Notes: generated by a model not told the origin, from the letters alone. A DNA stretch of 64,000 nucleotides from an archaeon (GCA_024276825.1 JAJRWI010000010.1:156535-220534), one strand, 5' to 3'; positions 9,046 through 17,754 are shown, counted from the stretch's first letter. Numbers and translations: made by a program.

Positions 9046-9591
9046 CTATTTTGCCTCTCTTTCTATTTCTTTTAGTTCATTACGAATGCAGGCCAGTTTT
9101 GCAAGCAAGATCTTCTTTCTATGAAGTAGAAGATTCTTTCTTAATGTCTGATCAGGAGTTTCTCTAATTGCCGAAATGATGGAGGATTCCGGGATTATGT
9201 CATCAATGCCTGACTCATAGAGGTGTTGAAGAAGAATTGTGATGAAAGTAGAAGGAAGCCGTTCAGCAGCAATTTTCATGAATCTATAGTTGAAAGTGAC
9301 ATAATCTCGAACTATCTCTTTCGAGTCCTGAACGAGAGCAATCCCTGAATCTGTCAATTCATAGAAGATGGTTCCTTCTACTTCTTTCCCCGTTATTAGC
9401 CCTCTTCGAACTAACGACTTCAATGCAGGATAGATTGTCCCTGTCTTTGGCATCCAGATCCCTTCAAAATCAGTATGGAGGTTGGAGAGAATCTCGTAGC
9501 CATATTTTGGCGATTCTAGCAACTGAATGAATATTAGAAGCTGAATGGGAGTTACTCTGCCGCCTGTGGGAAGAAAAGGCCTAATCTGCAA
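9046..9591 (-). CDS. PadR-family transcription regulator
   Basis: A 181-residue protein with the PadR winged helix at about residues 15-85: IQLLIFIQLLESPKYGYEIL, then GTIYPALKSLVRRGLITGKE and a wing YELTDSGIALV. A C-terminal helical dimerisation region follows. It is the first gene of the oxidase operon and probably represses it, with an effector related to the substrate. The TTG start at 9591 is preceded by an AGAGGT ribosome-binding site. A palindrome near its TATA box (9619-9628) is the likely operator. Confidence 0.85.
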   Translation of the reverse strand: MQIRPFLPTGGRVTPIQLLIFIQLLESPKYGYEILSNLHTDFEGIWMPKTGTIYPALKSLVRRGLITGKEVEGTIFYELTDSGIALVQDSKEIVRDYVTFNYRFMKIAAERLPSTFITILLQHLYESGIDDIIPESSIISAIRETPDQTLRKNLLLHRKKILLAKLACIRNELKEIEREAK

Positions 9592-9618
9592 GTAAATACC
9601 TCTTGTAGTCCGTCATAG

Positions 9619-9633
9619 TAGAATTCTATATAG
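9619..9633 (-). promoter_or_regulatory. Promoter with TAGAATTCTA palindrome for the padR-oxidase operon
   Basis: On the minus strand the TATA-like box CTATATAG (9626-9633) overlaps the perfect 10-bp palindrome TAGAATTCTA (9619-9628), about 30-40 bases upstream of the padR start. A palindrome overlapping a TATA box is a classical archaeal repressor site, so autoregulation by PadR is likely. Confidence 0.5.
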
Positions 9634-9754
9634 TAAGAGCCAACCAAGTATTAAGTCTGATGGGAAATGCAAGATTATAATGCAAAAAATTCTTGCTGTT
9701 GACTTGAAGAGATGAATTAGACACCGTTCATTGTAAATTGGACAAAGTTGGACA

Positions 9755-9922
9755 TTAGAGTCCTGTCCCTCCAGGAACGGCACTGGTCACGTGAATGATG
9801 TTTCTTGCCGCATTCACATCGGCATGGATATGATCGTCACATGCTGGACAATAGAAGTACTCTCCTCCCCTCTTCTCCACCTTCGAGTCAGGGTTCTCAG
9901 TCCTGACCCCACATCTATGACT
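9755..9922 (-). pseudogene. tnpB: C-terminal remnant of TnpB (zinc finger and final RuvC segment)
   Basis: In a frame different from tnpA, the minus strand encodes RCGVRTENPDSKVEKRGG followed by YFYCPACDDHIHADVNAARNI and ends SAVPGGTGL before TAA at 9755-9757. This is the TnpB zinc-finger (one CG and one CPAC arm) plus the ADxNAARN motif carrying the last RuvC Asp. Everything upstream is missing. The end of this segment and the right end of the element would have formed the omega RNA in the intact parent. Confidence 0.8.
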
Positions 9923-10224
9923 ATTATTGACTGCGATTTGAACCTACGAATACACTCTGACACAAGACGTTGGACCTGTCGTTGCAGGTCCCCCGCGTTC
10001 CTCTGGCGATGGCTTGAGACCCTGGCATAGACCACACATCTTCTTTCAGCTGTTGATGGTGAAACTCCCCTTGTAATAGCAAGGAGTCTGTCCAGTTCGG
10101 AGGGGGTGATCCTTCTGTGGCCGCCTGGGGTGCGAAGGCAGTGTAGTCTTCCAGCAGCGTCCCATCTTCTGATGGTCTTGGGACACACACCCAGTCTGAT
10201 TGCTGCCTGCGATACCGAAAACAT
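9814..10224 (-). pseudogene. tnpA: Truncated IS607 TnpA (MerR-HTH plus serine-recombinase domain)
   Basis: The frame begins with a MerR-like HTH (residues 1-50, FSVSQAAIRLGVCPKTIRRWDAAG and TPGGHRRI). It enters the serine-recombinase domain at about 63-105 (VVYARVSSHRQRNAGDLQRQ, with catalytic Ser in RVSS, then IDVGSGL). After GSGL the sequence is no longer TnpA but an out-of-frame reading of the tnpB 3' end. The family is normally about 190-210 residues, so roughly 80 C-terminal residues are lost and the product should be inactive. The HTH alone could still bind element ends. Confidence 0.8.
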
Positions 10225-10437
10225 GACATTTACTGAAATACTTCTCTAATAAGTGTCCAACTTTGTCTAAGTTCTACGCATCTACGCGCTACCCAATAAG
10301 ATTGAGAGAGTTTAGCAGTAAACGTTTACTGCTTGGCGGCATTCAGAAATTCAGAATTTGAGGGAATAATTCAAAGGACAACATTTTTCATATACAGGTG
10401 CGTTTACTTAATCAAACGGGAACAGGGAGCGTAAGAG

Positions 10438-10797
10438 TTGAAGTCCGAACTAGACATGGCTTTTGCAAAGCTGACAAATCCAAGAATGAGTGCAGGTCTT
10501 ATGATCCTGTATAGTCTATTGGAGCCACTCAAGAGCAAGCCCATCTCAGCAACTGAGGTGAAGAACCAGATAGAAAGAATTGCTGGCAAAGACAAGACAA
10601 TGTCCAAGCAATCGATAACAAATGCTGCGAGAAGACTTGAAGAGGTCAAAGTTGTAGACCGAGCAGAGGGATACTCGGTGAATTATGGATATCTGATTTC
10701 GCTTCTTCTACGGGCAGTAATTCGGCTCAATGAAACAGTCAAAGATCTTGAGGAGGAGGTTGCAAACCTCAAACTGGCTGCAAGGAAGACAGATTAG
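10438..10797 (+). CDS. Small winged-helix-like protein, function unknown
   Basis: A 119-residue protein. Residues about 10-85 resemble a winged helix: AGLMILYSLLEPL, PISATEVKNQIERIAG, then SKQSITNAARRLEEVKVVDRAEGYSVNYGYL. The C-terminus is a coiled coil (LNETVKDLEEEVANLKLAA). It could be a DNA-binding dimer. The start may be the TTG at 10438 (GGGAG upstream) or the ATG at 10456. It overlaps the convergent mfnA gene by 4 bases. No family is recognised. Confidence 0.55.
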   Translation: MKSELDMAFAKLTNPRMSAGLMILYSLLEPLKSKPISATEVKNQIERIAGKDKTMSKQSITNAARRLEEVKVVDRAEGYSVNYGYLISLLLRAVIRLNETVKDLEEEVANLKLAARKTD

Positions 10798-11972
10798 ACA
10801 TTTTCTATTGTAGTGGAAACATCATCAAGATCATTAAGAAAGGCATTAAGCGCTCCCTCTGTCACATGAGGCATGACCACAACTCGAATTGTGGGGGGCA
10901 ATGGAGAGGTTGCCATCCGCCAACCCCGCAGCTCCATTTTTTCCACAACTTGCTCGATAGGGACGATTTTGCTCTCAATTCCAAGAATATTCAATACAGG
11001 ATTAATTGCAAGCTTCATGTAACGATTTTGTTCAATCCGGTTCTTTACAAACATCGTTCGCTTCATGCATTCGACTACTATCTTTCGATAACCGAAGCGG
11101 CCAAGGTGTTTCATTATTGCCCATGTGGCCAAAATAGGACCTGCTGGGCGAGTCCCCAGAATCGATGTCTGTGTGGATGCTGCGCCGCGAAGATAGTCAA
11201 TCTTTCGAGTTATTGCCCTCAGCATCTTCTTTGATCGAAACAAAATACTGCCAGCAGGAATGGGAGCAAGACCCATCTTATGTGGGTCAGCGCTGATTGA
11301 GCTGACGCCTTCGACCATAAAGTCAAATGGATATTTTCCAAGCCCAATCTCTCCAAGAAATGGAATCACAAATGCACCGAAGGCTGCATCTACATGAAGC
11401 GGAATCTTATGTTCTTCTGCAATCTTTCCAATCTTATCAATTGGGTCAATCTGCCCCAAGTATGTGGTCCCAGCAGTGGCAAATATGGCGATTGTGTTCT
11501 CAGTTATCACTTTTTCAATGGCTTTTGGAACTGCCTTAAACTCCTTGTCAACTCGCGTCTTTATGAGCTTAACACCAAGCAGCCAAGCAGCCTTGTCTAC
11601 TGAAGCGTGGACAGTCTTGGGGACGATGACTTCGGGAGCATCAATCTTTTTGTTTATCTCACGGGCGGCAAGCATTGCAAGAATGTTAGATTCCGTGCCG
11701 CCTGAGGTAGTGGTACCGTAAGGCTTCTTGAGGTTAAGCAGATCACCAATCATCTCGATGACTTCTTGTTCTACTTCTGCAGTTCCTCTGAATGTATGCA
11801 ACCTACCAGCGTTCTTCTCTAGAGTCTTAGCAAAGACATGGGCACCAAGCTCATGAGGAATTGTTGACATTGAGGCAATGGGATGTCCAGAAACATAAGT
11901 TGCGTCTTGAGCCAGCAGGGCATCAAGCTTTTTCAGAACATCTTCACGGGGTATTCCATTTTCTTCAAACAT
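10794..11972 (-). CDS. mfnA: MfnA-type PLP-dependent tyrosine/aspartate decarboxylase
   Basis: A group II decarboxylase of about 390 residues. It has the SGGTESNILAMLAARE phosphate loop, a conserved His (VHASVDKAA), HVDAAFGAF holding the PLP-ring Asp, and the Schiff-base lysine in SADPHKMG (about residue 232 from this start). Archaeal homologues make tyramine for methanofuran or beta-alanine for coenzyme A; without other methanofuran genes here, beta-alanine synthesis is the safer guess. The start at 11972 is preferred because GGAG lies 8 bases upstream; an in-frame codon at 11999 is possible. Confidence 0.88.
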   Translation of the reverse strand: MFEENGIPREDVLKKLDALLAQDATYVSGHPIASMSTIPHELGAHVFAKTLEKNAGRLHTFRGTAEVEQEVIEMIGDLLNLKKPYGTTTSGGTESNILAMLAAREINKKIDAPEVIVPKTVHASVDKAAWLLGVKLIKTRVDKEFKAVPKAIEKVITENTIAIFATAGTTYLGQIDPIDKIGKIAEEHKIPLHVDAAFGAFVIPFLGEIGLGKYPFDFMVEGVSSISADPHKMGLAPIPAGSILFRSKKMLRAITRKIDYLRGAASTQTSILGTRPAGPILATWAIMKHLGRFGYRKIVVECMKRTMFVKNRIEQNRYMKLAINPVLNILGIESKIVPIEQVVEKMELRGWRMATSPLPPTIRVVVMPHVTEGALNAFLNDLDDVSTTIENV

Positions 11973-12085
11973 GTTCTGGACTCCAATACGAGTTCTCAAA
12001 ATTCTGATGTATAATCGTTGCGATTAGGTCTTCGCTGTTAAGAAGTTTTATTATTGTTATTGACTCAAACAAAACGGGACCAATA

Positions 12086-12814
12086 GTGAATCTAAAGATC
12101 ATTGGAAACAAAATAGTTGCTTCTGCAGGAACTGCTGCTGTATATTTACCAGTAGCTGCAGGCATTCTGACACCGATGGTCTGGCTTCTTGCATCATGGT
12201 ATTTTTCATGGGACTTGTTAGGTTTTATTCTCCCATTCTCTCATAACATGAGTGGAATGCTTGTCATCGCATTTTCATTTCCAGAGAGCATATCTCAACC
12301 TCTTGTAATTGCACTCTCCGTCATGGATGTCCTCTTTTTCTTCATTGGCATCTCGTTGTTTTTGATCTCATTAGTAGAGATGATCAGGGCTAAAGTCAAG
12401 AAACGTGAGCTTGTGACAACAGGGCCTTATAGATATGTCAGGCACCCACAGCATCTTGGGATATCATTTATCTTTCTTGGGGTCTCATTCATCCATCTAT
12501 TGTTTCCATTTTCCTACAATGTCTACATCCGACCTGGCGACATTATTGCATGGTTGTTCACTACTTTCTTACTAATCACTGTTGCAGACATTGAGGAGGC
12601 GAAACTCACGAGAGAGTTCGGACAGGAGTATGAGGAATATCGTGCAAGAACTTCGTTCATGCTCCCAAGGATCAGACTGCCATTCAAAATGGAGTCGAAA
12701 CATTTGCAGCAGGGAAAACCTCTTCGATATATCATCTGGTTTATTGTTTTTTGGCTTTTAGCATCGGGAATACTATTCCTTTCAGTATTCACAACATTGT
12801 ATTGGACTAGGTGA
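12086..12814 (+). CDS. Membrane methyltransferase-like protein (ICMT/PEMT family)
   Basis: A 242-residue integral membrane protein with about six helices. It contains the family hallmark GPYRYVRHPQHLG (about residues 113-125) and a later EEAKLTREFGQEYEEYRART motif, both forming the SAM and substrate pocket in isoprenylcysteine carboxyl methyltransferase and phospholipid N-methyltransferase relatives. It starts with GTG and is followed 7 bases later by a paralogue. The substrate is unknown; a lipid or isoprenoid is likely from the family. Confidence 0.75.
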   Translation: MNLKIIGNKIVASAGTAAVYLPVAAGILTPMVWLLASWYFSWDLLGFILPFSHNMSGMLVIAFSFPESISQPLVIALSVMDVLFFFIGISLFLISLVEMIRAKVKKRELVTTGPYRYVRHPQHLGISFIFLGVSFIHLLFPFSYNVYIRPGDIIAWLFTTFLLITVADIEEAKLTREFGQEYEEYRARTSFMLPRIRLPFKMESKHLQQGKPLRYIIWFIVFWLLASGILFLSVFTTLYWTR

Positions 12815-12821
12815 GAGTATC

Positions 12822-13529
12822 ATGGAGAGATCAAGAGTCTTGACAAGTGTGCTGACAGCTCTGGCTTCATTTGCATTATACTTGCCAGTTATTGCAGGAA
12901 TCTTGACACCAATGGTCTGGTTGCTAGCCGCTTGGTATTTTGCGTGGGACTTGCTCTCAGTTATTTTGCCATATTCGAGTCTTATGAGTGGTCTGTGGTT
13001 GGTAAATCTCAATGGGACCACATTGATCATCATATGGCTTGTTGAGATAATAGTGATAATCACAGGAGCCATGATCTTTCTCGCTGCTTTACGTGAGATG
13101 GTCACCCACCGCTCAAAAGGAGGCGGCCTCATCACAACTGGGCCATATTCGTATATTAGGCATCCGCAGCATCTTGGGATTGCTCTATTCTTGCTGCCAT
13201 TCTCATTGTTTCAGATAACATCTTTGACTAGCTTTGCAGGTATTAGGCCCGGTGATATAGTGTCATGGTTGTTTGTTGTGTTCCTTCTGCTCATTTCAGC
13301 AGACTATGAAGAGTTTCGACTTCTAAGACTCTTTGATAATGAGTTTATTGCATATCGAGAGAGAACAGCATTCATCATTCCAAGAATCAGACTAGGATTT
13401 CCTATTGGAACGACGCACCTTTCTCAAGGAAGGCCACTACGATATATTCTCTTATTCTTGACCTTCTGGGTGCTCGCCTCACTCATAATGTTCGTGTTCT
13501 CTTTCGTCGAACTTCAATGGATTTTGTGA
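12822..13529 (+). CDS. Second ICMT/PEMT-like membrane methyltransferase
   Basis: A 235-residue paralogue of the upstream gene, sharing the opening (LPVIAGILTPMVWLLAAWYF), the motif GPYSYIRHPQHLG and the ending region ERTAFIIPRIRLGF. The motif EEFRLLRLFDNEFIAYRERT matches the ICMT-type C-terminal signature. The two genes form a tandem duplication and are probably co-transcribed and may pair in the membrane. No substrate can be assigned. Confidence 0.75.
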   Translation: MERSRVLTSVLTALASFALYLPVIAGILTPMVWLLAAWYFAWDLLSVILPYSSLMSGLWLVNLNGTTLIIIWLVEIIVIITGAMIFLAALREMVTHRSKGGGLITTGPYSYIRHPQHLGIALFLLPFSLFQITSLTSFAGIRPGDIVSWLFVVFLLLISADYEEFRLLRLFDNEFIAYRERTAFIIPRIRLGFPIGTTHLSQGRPLRYILLFLTFWVLASLIMFVFSFVELQWIL

Positions 13530-13636
13530 GAAGAAATTCATATGGTGAAAGATTCATACTATGCAGAACTTTACTGTGTTCAATGAAAAAAGCTAATAAG
13601 CAATAAGATTTGACTTCCACAACGAACAACCCCTAT

Positions 13637-13711
13637 GGCCCGAGTGGGGTAGTGGCAACCTTGGAGACTGTGGATCTCTAGCGGCGGGTTCGATTCCCGC
13701 CTCGGGCCCCA
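13637..13711 (+). tRNA. tRNA-His (anticodon GTG)
   Basis: The acceptor stem GCCCGAG/CTCGGGC (13638-13644 / 13701-13707) closes a cloverleaf with D arm GGGGTAGTGGCAACC, anticodon loop CTGTGGA (anticodon GTG) and T arm CGGGTTCGATTCCCG. G-1 (13637) and C73 (13708) are encoded, the identity pair of tRNA-His, and CCA is encoded at 13709-13711. No intron is seen. Confidence 0.95.
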
Positions 13712-13761
13712 CTTCTATCATCCAGCCGTTCTAAAGTCTAGAATAATATTATTTCTGAGTA

Positions 13762-15594
13762 ATGCAAGTATCGATAATGATGAGCAATGAATCATTCAAT
13801 AGAAATGGGACCACACTAAAAGAGTTGATTCTAAAGAGAGCAATCGTTGCTGCCATCGCTGCTATTGTGGTTATTGCATCAATCAGTATACTTGTTCCAA
13901 GCACGGTGACTCCGCAGATAATTATTGAGAAGGAGAATAATCCAAGCGGTCATGAGGGATTCAATCTGACTTCTAGTTTGAGCAACCACACATCATCTCA
14001 GACTATGTTGAATGACACACCATTTTTGAGCGATGAGTTTTGGACCATAAATGCATATAGCCTATCGTCTGATTGGTCAACATACCAAATCACGCAATTG
14101 GGAGATCATGCAGTCATTGCAATAGAAAATGGGGAGTGCGAATTTACTAGGGAGTTTAGTGTGAATGTAGCTGTCCAAAATACAATAAATCTCACATTAA
14201 AGGGCAAGGTGATCTCAGGCCAGGTCGAGATCTTTGTAAGATTTTATGTATGGTCGTGGTATACTCCTAATTATTATACAGGGAATTATCAATATATAAC
14301 GAAGATAGACGCGGGAGAGAGAATTGACTTCTCATTCTTTAGGGACATTAGCAATTTGAAGACATTATTATCACCAAGATGGATAGCAAGTATAAGCACG
14401 CAAATAGAAATAGTCGCTGAGGAGAGTTGCGTGGCTCAAATAGATTCTGCGATCATTGAAACTACTTCAGAAGAGCCACTAGCGACTTTGACCGTTGATA
14501 TGCAAAACACGGGAATGGAGAGTATATATGACATATCAGGCGTTTCCAATACTTACAACATTCCTGGAATTAACATAACAGACCTGGCCACATCAGAGTG
14601 GTCGGTCATAACACCTATGACTAAGGACTTGAAGGTGTATCTTCCCTCAGGAAACTTTTCTTGCACTGCGGGATTATTCAATTACTCTACCGAAGACACG
14701 CACTTTGAGTTTCTGCTATCTTTAGACTCAAGACTTGATTATCGACTTGTGATTAGAGTTGAAATGATTAGAATTGATTTCAGCATGACACCAGATCTGC
14801 CTCAGATTGGAGTTTCGATTAGATGGTCAGAGGAAGTATTGTATTGTTGGGATGGAGAGATCACACCACCTTATTCGATTAAAATCTTCATTCCCGCAAA
14901 GGCTGGCGAATTGATTGTTTCTATTGTATATCTTAGTAGAATTGATGGAAGGCTTAGTCTAGTAGGCACAAGAGTATCACTCAATGGCACATTAAATCTT
15001 AAAGTATCAGTAAAGGCACCATTCTTTTCATTCCTTGGAGGAGCTGCTACGGCGGGAGATATTGTTCTGATTGCTGTTGGAATTGCCTTGCTAATAATGA
15101 CACTTTCGAGTCTTAATGAGATCACCAGACCTTATGGGTGGGAGGTAGTAATTAAAGATCCAAAGTTCATTCCAATACTGATATTAGGCGCCAGCGCCCT
15201 GTTTCCATGGTTGGTGGAGTCGCATACTGGCAGTAATTTGGGATCACCACCACATGTATTAGTTTCATATTACTATGTGCCATTCTGTGTGAAACTAATA
15301 AAAACACAGAACAGTCTGCTATTTCCATTAATGTATCAATACCTGATAATAGACCTCATCTTCAAAATCATGGTGTTTTGGATACCACTACTCTACGGAT
15401 ATTCACGCATTGGGTTCAGTATGAAAAGCATTTGGAATGATTATCTTTATGCGATAGCAATACCATTCATTCTAGTTATTTTGACTCTATTTGATAATCA
15501 TGGTGGGCAGATTGGGCCAGGATTGGTGCTTGCGGCCATTGCACCTGCTGTGTATGTCGTTCAACGCAAACTATATCGCAAATTGAGAAGATAA
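13762..15594 (+). CDS. Large membrane protein with extracytoplasmic region
   Basis: A 610-residue protein of unknown family. One membrane helix lies at about residues 27-48. A long, beta-rich, Asn/Ser/Thr-rich extracytoplasmic region follows (about 50-415) with many NxS/T sites. About five helices end the protein (from AGDIVLIAVGIALLIMTL onward) before a basic cytoplasmic tail. It lies 7 bases upstream of a membrane-tethered winged-helix gene, suggesting a sensor and regulator pair. The start could also be an in-frame ATG at 13777. Confidence 0.6.
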   Translation: MQVSIMMSNESFNRNGTTLKELILKRAIVAAIAAIVVIASISILVPSTVTPQIIIEKENNPSGHEGFNLTSSLSNHTSSQTMLNDTPFLSDEFWTINAYSLSSDWSTYQITQLGDHAVIAIENGECEFTREFSVNVAVQNTINLTLKGKVISGQVEIFVRFYVWSWYTPNYYTGNYQYITKIDAGERIDFSFFRDISNLKTLLSPRWIASISTQIEIVAEESCVAQIDSAIIETTSEEPLATLTVDMQNTGMESIYDISGVSNTYNIPGINITDLATSEWSVITPMTKDLKVYLPSGNFSCTAGLFNYSTEDTHFEFLLSLDSRLDYRLVIRVEMIRIDFSMTPDLPQIGVSIRWSEEVLYCWDGEITPPYSIKIFIPAKAGELIVSIVYLSRIDGRLSLVGTRVSLNGTLNLKVSVKAPFFSFLGGAATAGDIVLIAVGIALLIMTLSSLNEITRPYGWEVVIKDPKFIPILILGASALFPWLVESHTGSNLGSPPHVLVSYYYVPFCVKLIKTQNSLLFPLMYQYLIIDLIFKIMVFWIPLLYGYSRIGFSMKSIWNDYLYAIAIPFILVILTLFDNHGGQIGPGLVLAAIAPAVYVVQRKLYRKLRR

Positions 15595-15601
15595 TTGGAT
15601 T

Positions 15602-16054
15602 GTGTTGGTAATGATGAAACGGAAGGATGATCTGCCAATTATTTTTAAGCTGGGTGAAACCACTTGGCGAGTCTTACTGGTTATCTTAAGTATTAGGGAA
15701 CCCATTGGTCCTAGGGAGTTGTCAAGGCGGCTGAATTTCAGTAGTCCCAGTGTTGGGCTATATCATTTAGAGAAGTTGAAAGAGGAGGACCTTGTTCACA
15801 AGACCAGAGATGGGGACTATATTATCAACACGAATGCGGACTTTGGGTTTTTGGAGAACTATCTGTTCTATGAACAGGGGGCGTTGCCAAGAATCACGAT
15901 GTATGCTACATTTGTCACATTCTTGATGCTGGCATATGGATTATTCATCCCCTTTGATTTTAGTGCTCATAATATCTTTGCGCTTGTTGTGGGATGGTCA
16001 GCGGCCACATTCTTCTGGAGAGAGTTCATTAGGTATTATCGGACATTGAAATGA
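15602..16054 (+). CDS. Membrane-anchored winged-helix protein
   Basis: A 150-residue protein. Residues about 15-80 form an ArsR-like winged helix (WRVLLVILSIREPIGPREL, then SPSVGLYHLEKLKEEDLV and a DGDYII wing). Two membrane helices follow (RITMYATFVTFLMLAYGLFIP and FALVVGWSAATFFWREF). A DNA-binding domain fixed to the membrane suggests direct signalling from the upstream 610-residue membrane protein to a promoter. The start is a GTG at 15602 or one of the ATGs at 15611 or 15614. Confidence 0.7.
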   Translation: MLVMMKRKDDLPIIFKLGETTWRVLLVILSIREPIGPRELSRRLNFSSPSVGLYHLEKLKEEDLVHKTRDGDYIINTNADFGFLENYLFYEQGALPRITMYATFVTFLMLAYGLFIPFDFSAHNIFALVVGWSAATFFWREFIRYYRTLK

Positions 16055-16109
16055 AGTAGAGGTCAGGTTCATAATTGATTTAAACAATGCAAGGATTATC
16101 TTCTTGATC

Positions 16110-16266
16110 ATGACAGGAAATATGCATGCTGCATTGTTTTATGATATTGGTGATGTGAGATATGAGGTGACTAATGTTCCCGAGATTGGTGATGGAGAGA
16201 TATTGATCAAGGTTGGTACTGCACTTACATGTGGAACGGACGTTAAAACATACAGGAAGGGGCACC
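16110..16266 (+). pseudogene. 5' fragment of a zinc alcohol dehydrogenase gene
   Basis: The 52 codons from ATG 16110 (MTGNMHAALF to KTYRKGH) are about 73 percent identical to the start of the intact dehydrogenase at 20432. The roughly 40 bases before both ATGs are also alike (GTTCAYAATTGATTTAAA). The fragment ends exactly where the MITE right end begins (16267). The GroES-like part up to the first zinc Cys (TCGTD) is present; the rest of the gene is absent, so it is a dead remnant. Confidence 0.8.
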
Positions 16267-16473
16267 GTTCATTGTTAGTTGGACATTCTTGGACACTATT
16301 GTCCTGTCCTTCCAAGAACGGTACTGGAATATTTCTCGTGATTGTGTCCTCAATCGAGCTATTTAAGCTCCCACATTTTTCGAGTGGTATCGTCAAATAA
16401 ATATTTAAACAGTGTCCAACTTTTCTATGTGTGCAATTTATGCCACAAGAGGATGTCTTCAAGGGAGGAGGAC

Positions 16474-17754
16474 TCATGTGTTGGTCTTCAATAGTCCTTT
16501 GACTATTCCAATGAACTCCTCCGTTCCAATCTCTCTCTTTATCCTCTTGAGCCTTCTCAATTCTCTCCTGTACCTCTCCTCTTTTCTCTTGCTCATCTCT
16601 CTGTTGTATGCATCCCTAAACACTGTCTTGTCCCTCAACATCCTCCACACCACCACCATCAGTCTTCTGGCCAAGGCTATGGTCGCCACATGATGATTAC
16701 GCCTCATCTTGAGTCTCTTGTGATACTCCCTCAACTCCCATGGACCAATCTGAGCACACTTCTGCGCCACTAGATACATCACAGTCCTGACATGTCTGTT
16801 ACTAGTCTTCACTATTCCCCCTGCCTTACTCACAGGACCCGACTGATATGTCCTTGGGACCAACCCCAGATATGAACACATCTTCTCAGGACTGTCAAAT
16901 CGCCCCACCCCCCCAATCTCTGCCTTCACCACCGCAGCACTGGTCAGGGCCATACCAGGTATTGTGACCAACAACTCGATGTCCCTGTCACCATTCTCAT
17001 CCCTCATCTGTTCCACCAACCCAGCTATGGCAGCATCAAACATCCTCACCCGTTCCTCTAACACCTCCATGTTCCGCAACAGGTCCATGATGATCAACCT
17101 CTGGACCTCTGACACTGACCCGAAGACCCTCTTCTGCTCCCAGGTCAACCCGGTGTGGTCCCCCCTCAGAGCTCTGAGAAGTGCCAGACGCGCAGCCTTA
17201 CCAAAGGTGTCACAGAGTCCAAGGTCCACCAGTACCGTGTCAAGAACACTGTGACACCGGTTCTTTGTCCTGGCAAGGTCTCTCACCAGTCTGGCACGCA
17301 TCCTTGTGGCATCCCTCAGGTCCTTGATGACCCCCTTAGGAACATAGGAAGGTCTGACAAACCCGGCCCTCAGCAGAACTGCCAACCAGACACTGTCCCT
17401 CATGTCGGTCTTGTGCCCTGCCACATTCTTGACCTGTCTGGAGTTTGCCAGGACAATCTTGACCCCTGCCCTCTCAACAGCTGTGAACACTGCACACCAG
17501 TAGACTCCTGTGGACTCGACCACTGCCGTGGAGACCCCGATGTCTCTCATCCATCCGGTCAGTTGAATGAACCCCTTCCAGGAGTTGGAGAATGTCCTGT
17601 GTTCAACATGTTCTCCCATCACAAGACCCAGATCGGATGCCTGCCCTGGTAGATACTGTCTGTCGTGTTCATCAAGTTCCCCAATAGCAGCACAGACCAG
17701 AGTCTTCTTGCTCACATCGATTCCGCAATATTTTAGTGGTCTCATTACACTCAT
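16474..17754 (-). CDS. IS110-family transposase (DEDD recombinase)
   Basis: The RuvC-like N-terminal domain has all four acidic positions: GIDVSKKT, AVVESTGVYW and HKTDMRDSVW. The C-terminal Tnp_20 domain has TIPGMALTSAAVV, MCSYLGLVPRTYQSG and VSKAGGIVKTSNRHVR, holding the catalytic Ser region. About 426 residues from the ATG at 17754 (MSVMRPLKYCGID), so it appears intact. The open frame extends to 17826, but that part overlaps the predicted bridge RNA stem and lacks homology. Base composition is richer in GC than its neighbours, consistent with recent arrival. Confidence 0.92.
   Translation of the reverse strand: MSVMRPLKYCGIDVSKKTLVCAAIGELDEHDRQYLPGQASDLGLVMGEHVEHRTFSNSWKGFIQLTGWMRDIGVSTAVVESTGVYWCAVFTAVERAGVKIVLANSRQVKNVAGHKTDMRDSVWLAVLLRAGFVRPSYVPKGVIKDLRDATRMRARLVRDLARTKNRCHSVLDTVLVDLGLCDTFGKAARLALLRALRGDHTGLTWEQKRVFGSVSEVQRLIIMDLLRNMEVLEERVRMFDAAIAGLVEQMRDENGDRDIELLVTIPGMALTSAAVVKAEIGGVGRFDSPEKMCSYLGLVPRTYQSGPVSKAGGIVKTSNRHVRTVMYLVAQKCAQIGPWELREYHKRLKMRRNHHVATIALARRLMVVVWRMLRDKTVFRDAYNREMSKRKEERYRRELRRLKRIKREIGTEEFIGIVKGLLKTNT

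Larger units (their letters stand above)
9726..10292 (-). mobile_element. Internally deleted IS607-family element
   Basis: The element keeps both ends. The right end (9726-9780, starting GTTCATTGTAAATTGG) includes the tnpB stop. The left end (about 10250-10292, GTGTCCAACTTTGTCTAAG then ACGCATCTACGCGC) precedes tnpA. Between them the 5' part of tnpA is joined directly to the last about 55 codons of tnpB, so most of tnpB and the end of tnpA are deleted. The flanks CACC and CCC fit the GG/CC target preference of IS607 serine recombinases. The same ends recur at 16267, 20339 and 54961. Confidence 0.8.

Noticed and set aside
17155..17652. Plus-strand open frame of 165 codons inside the IS110
   Set aside because: It is antisense to the well-conserved transposase and has no family features; it is a by-product of GC-rich coding sequence.
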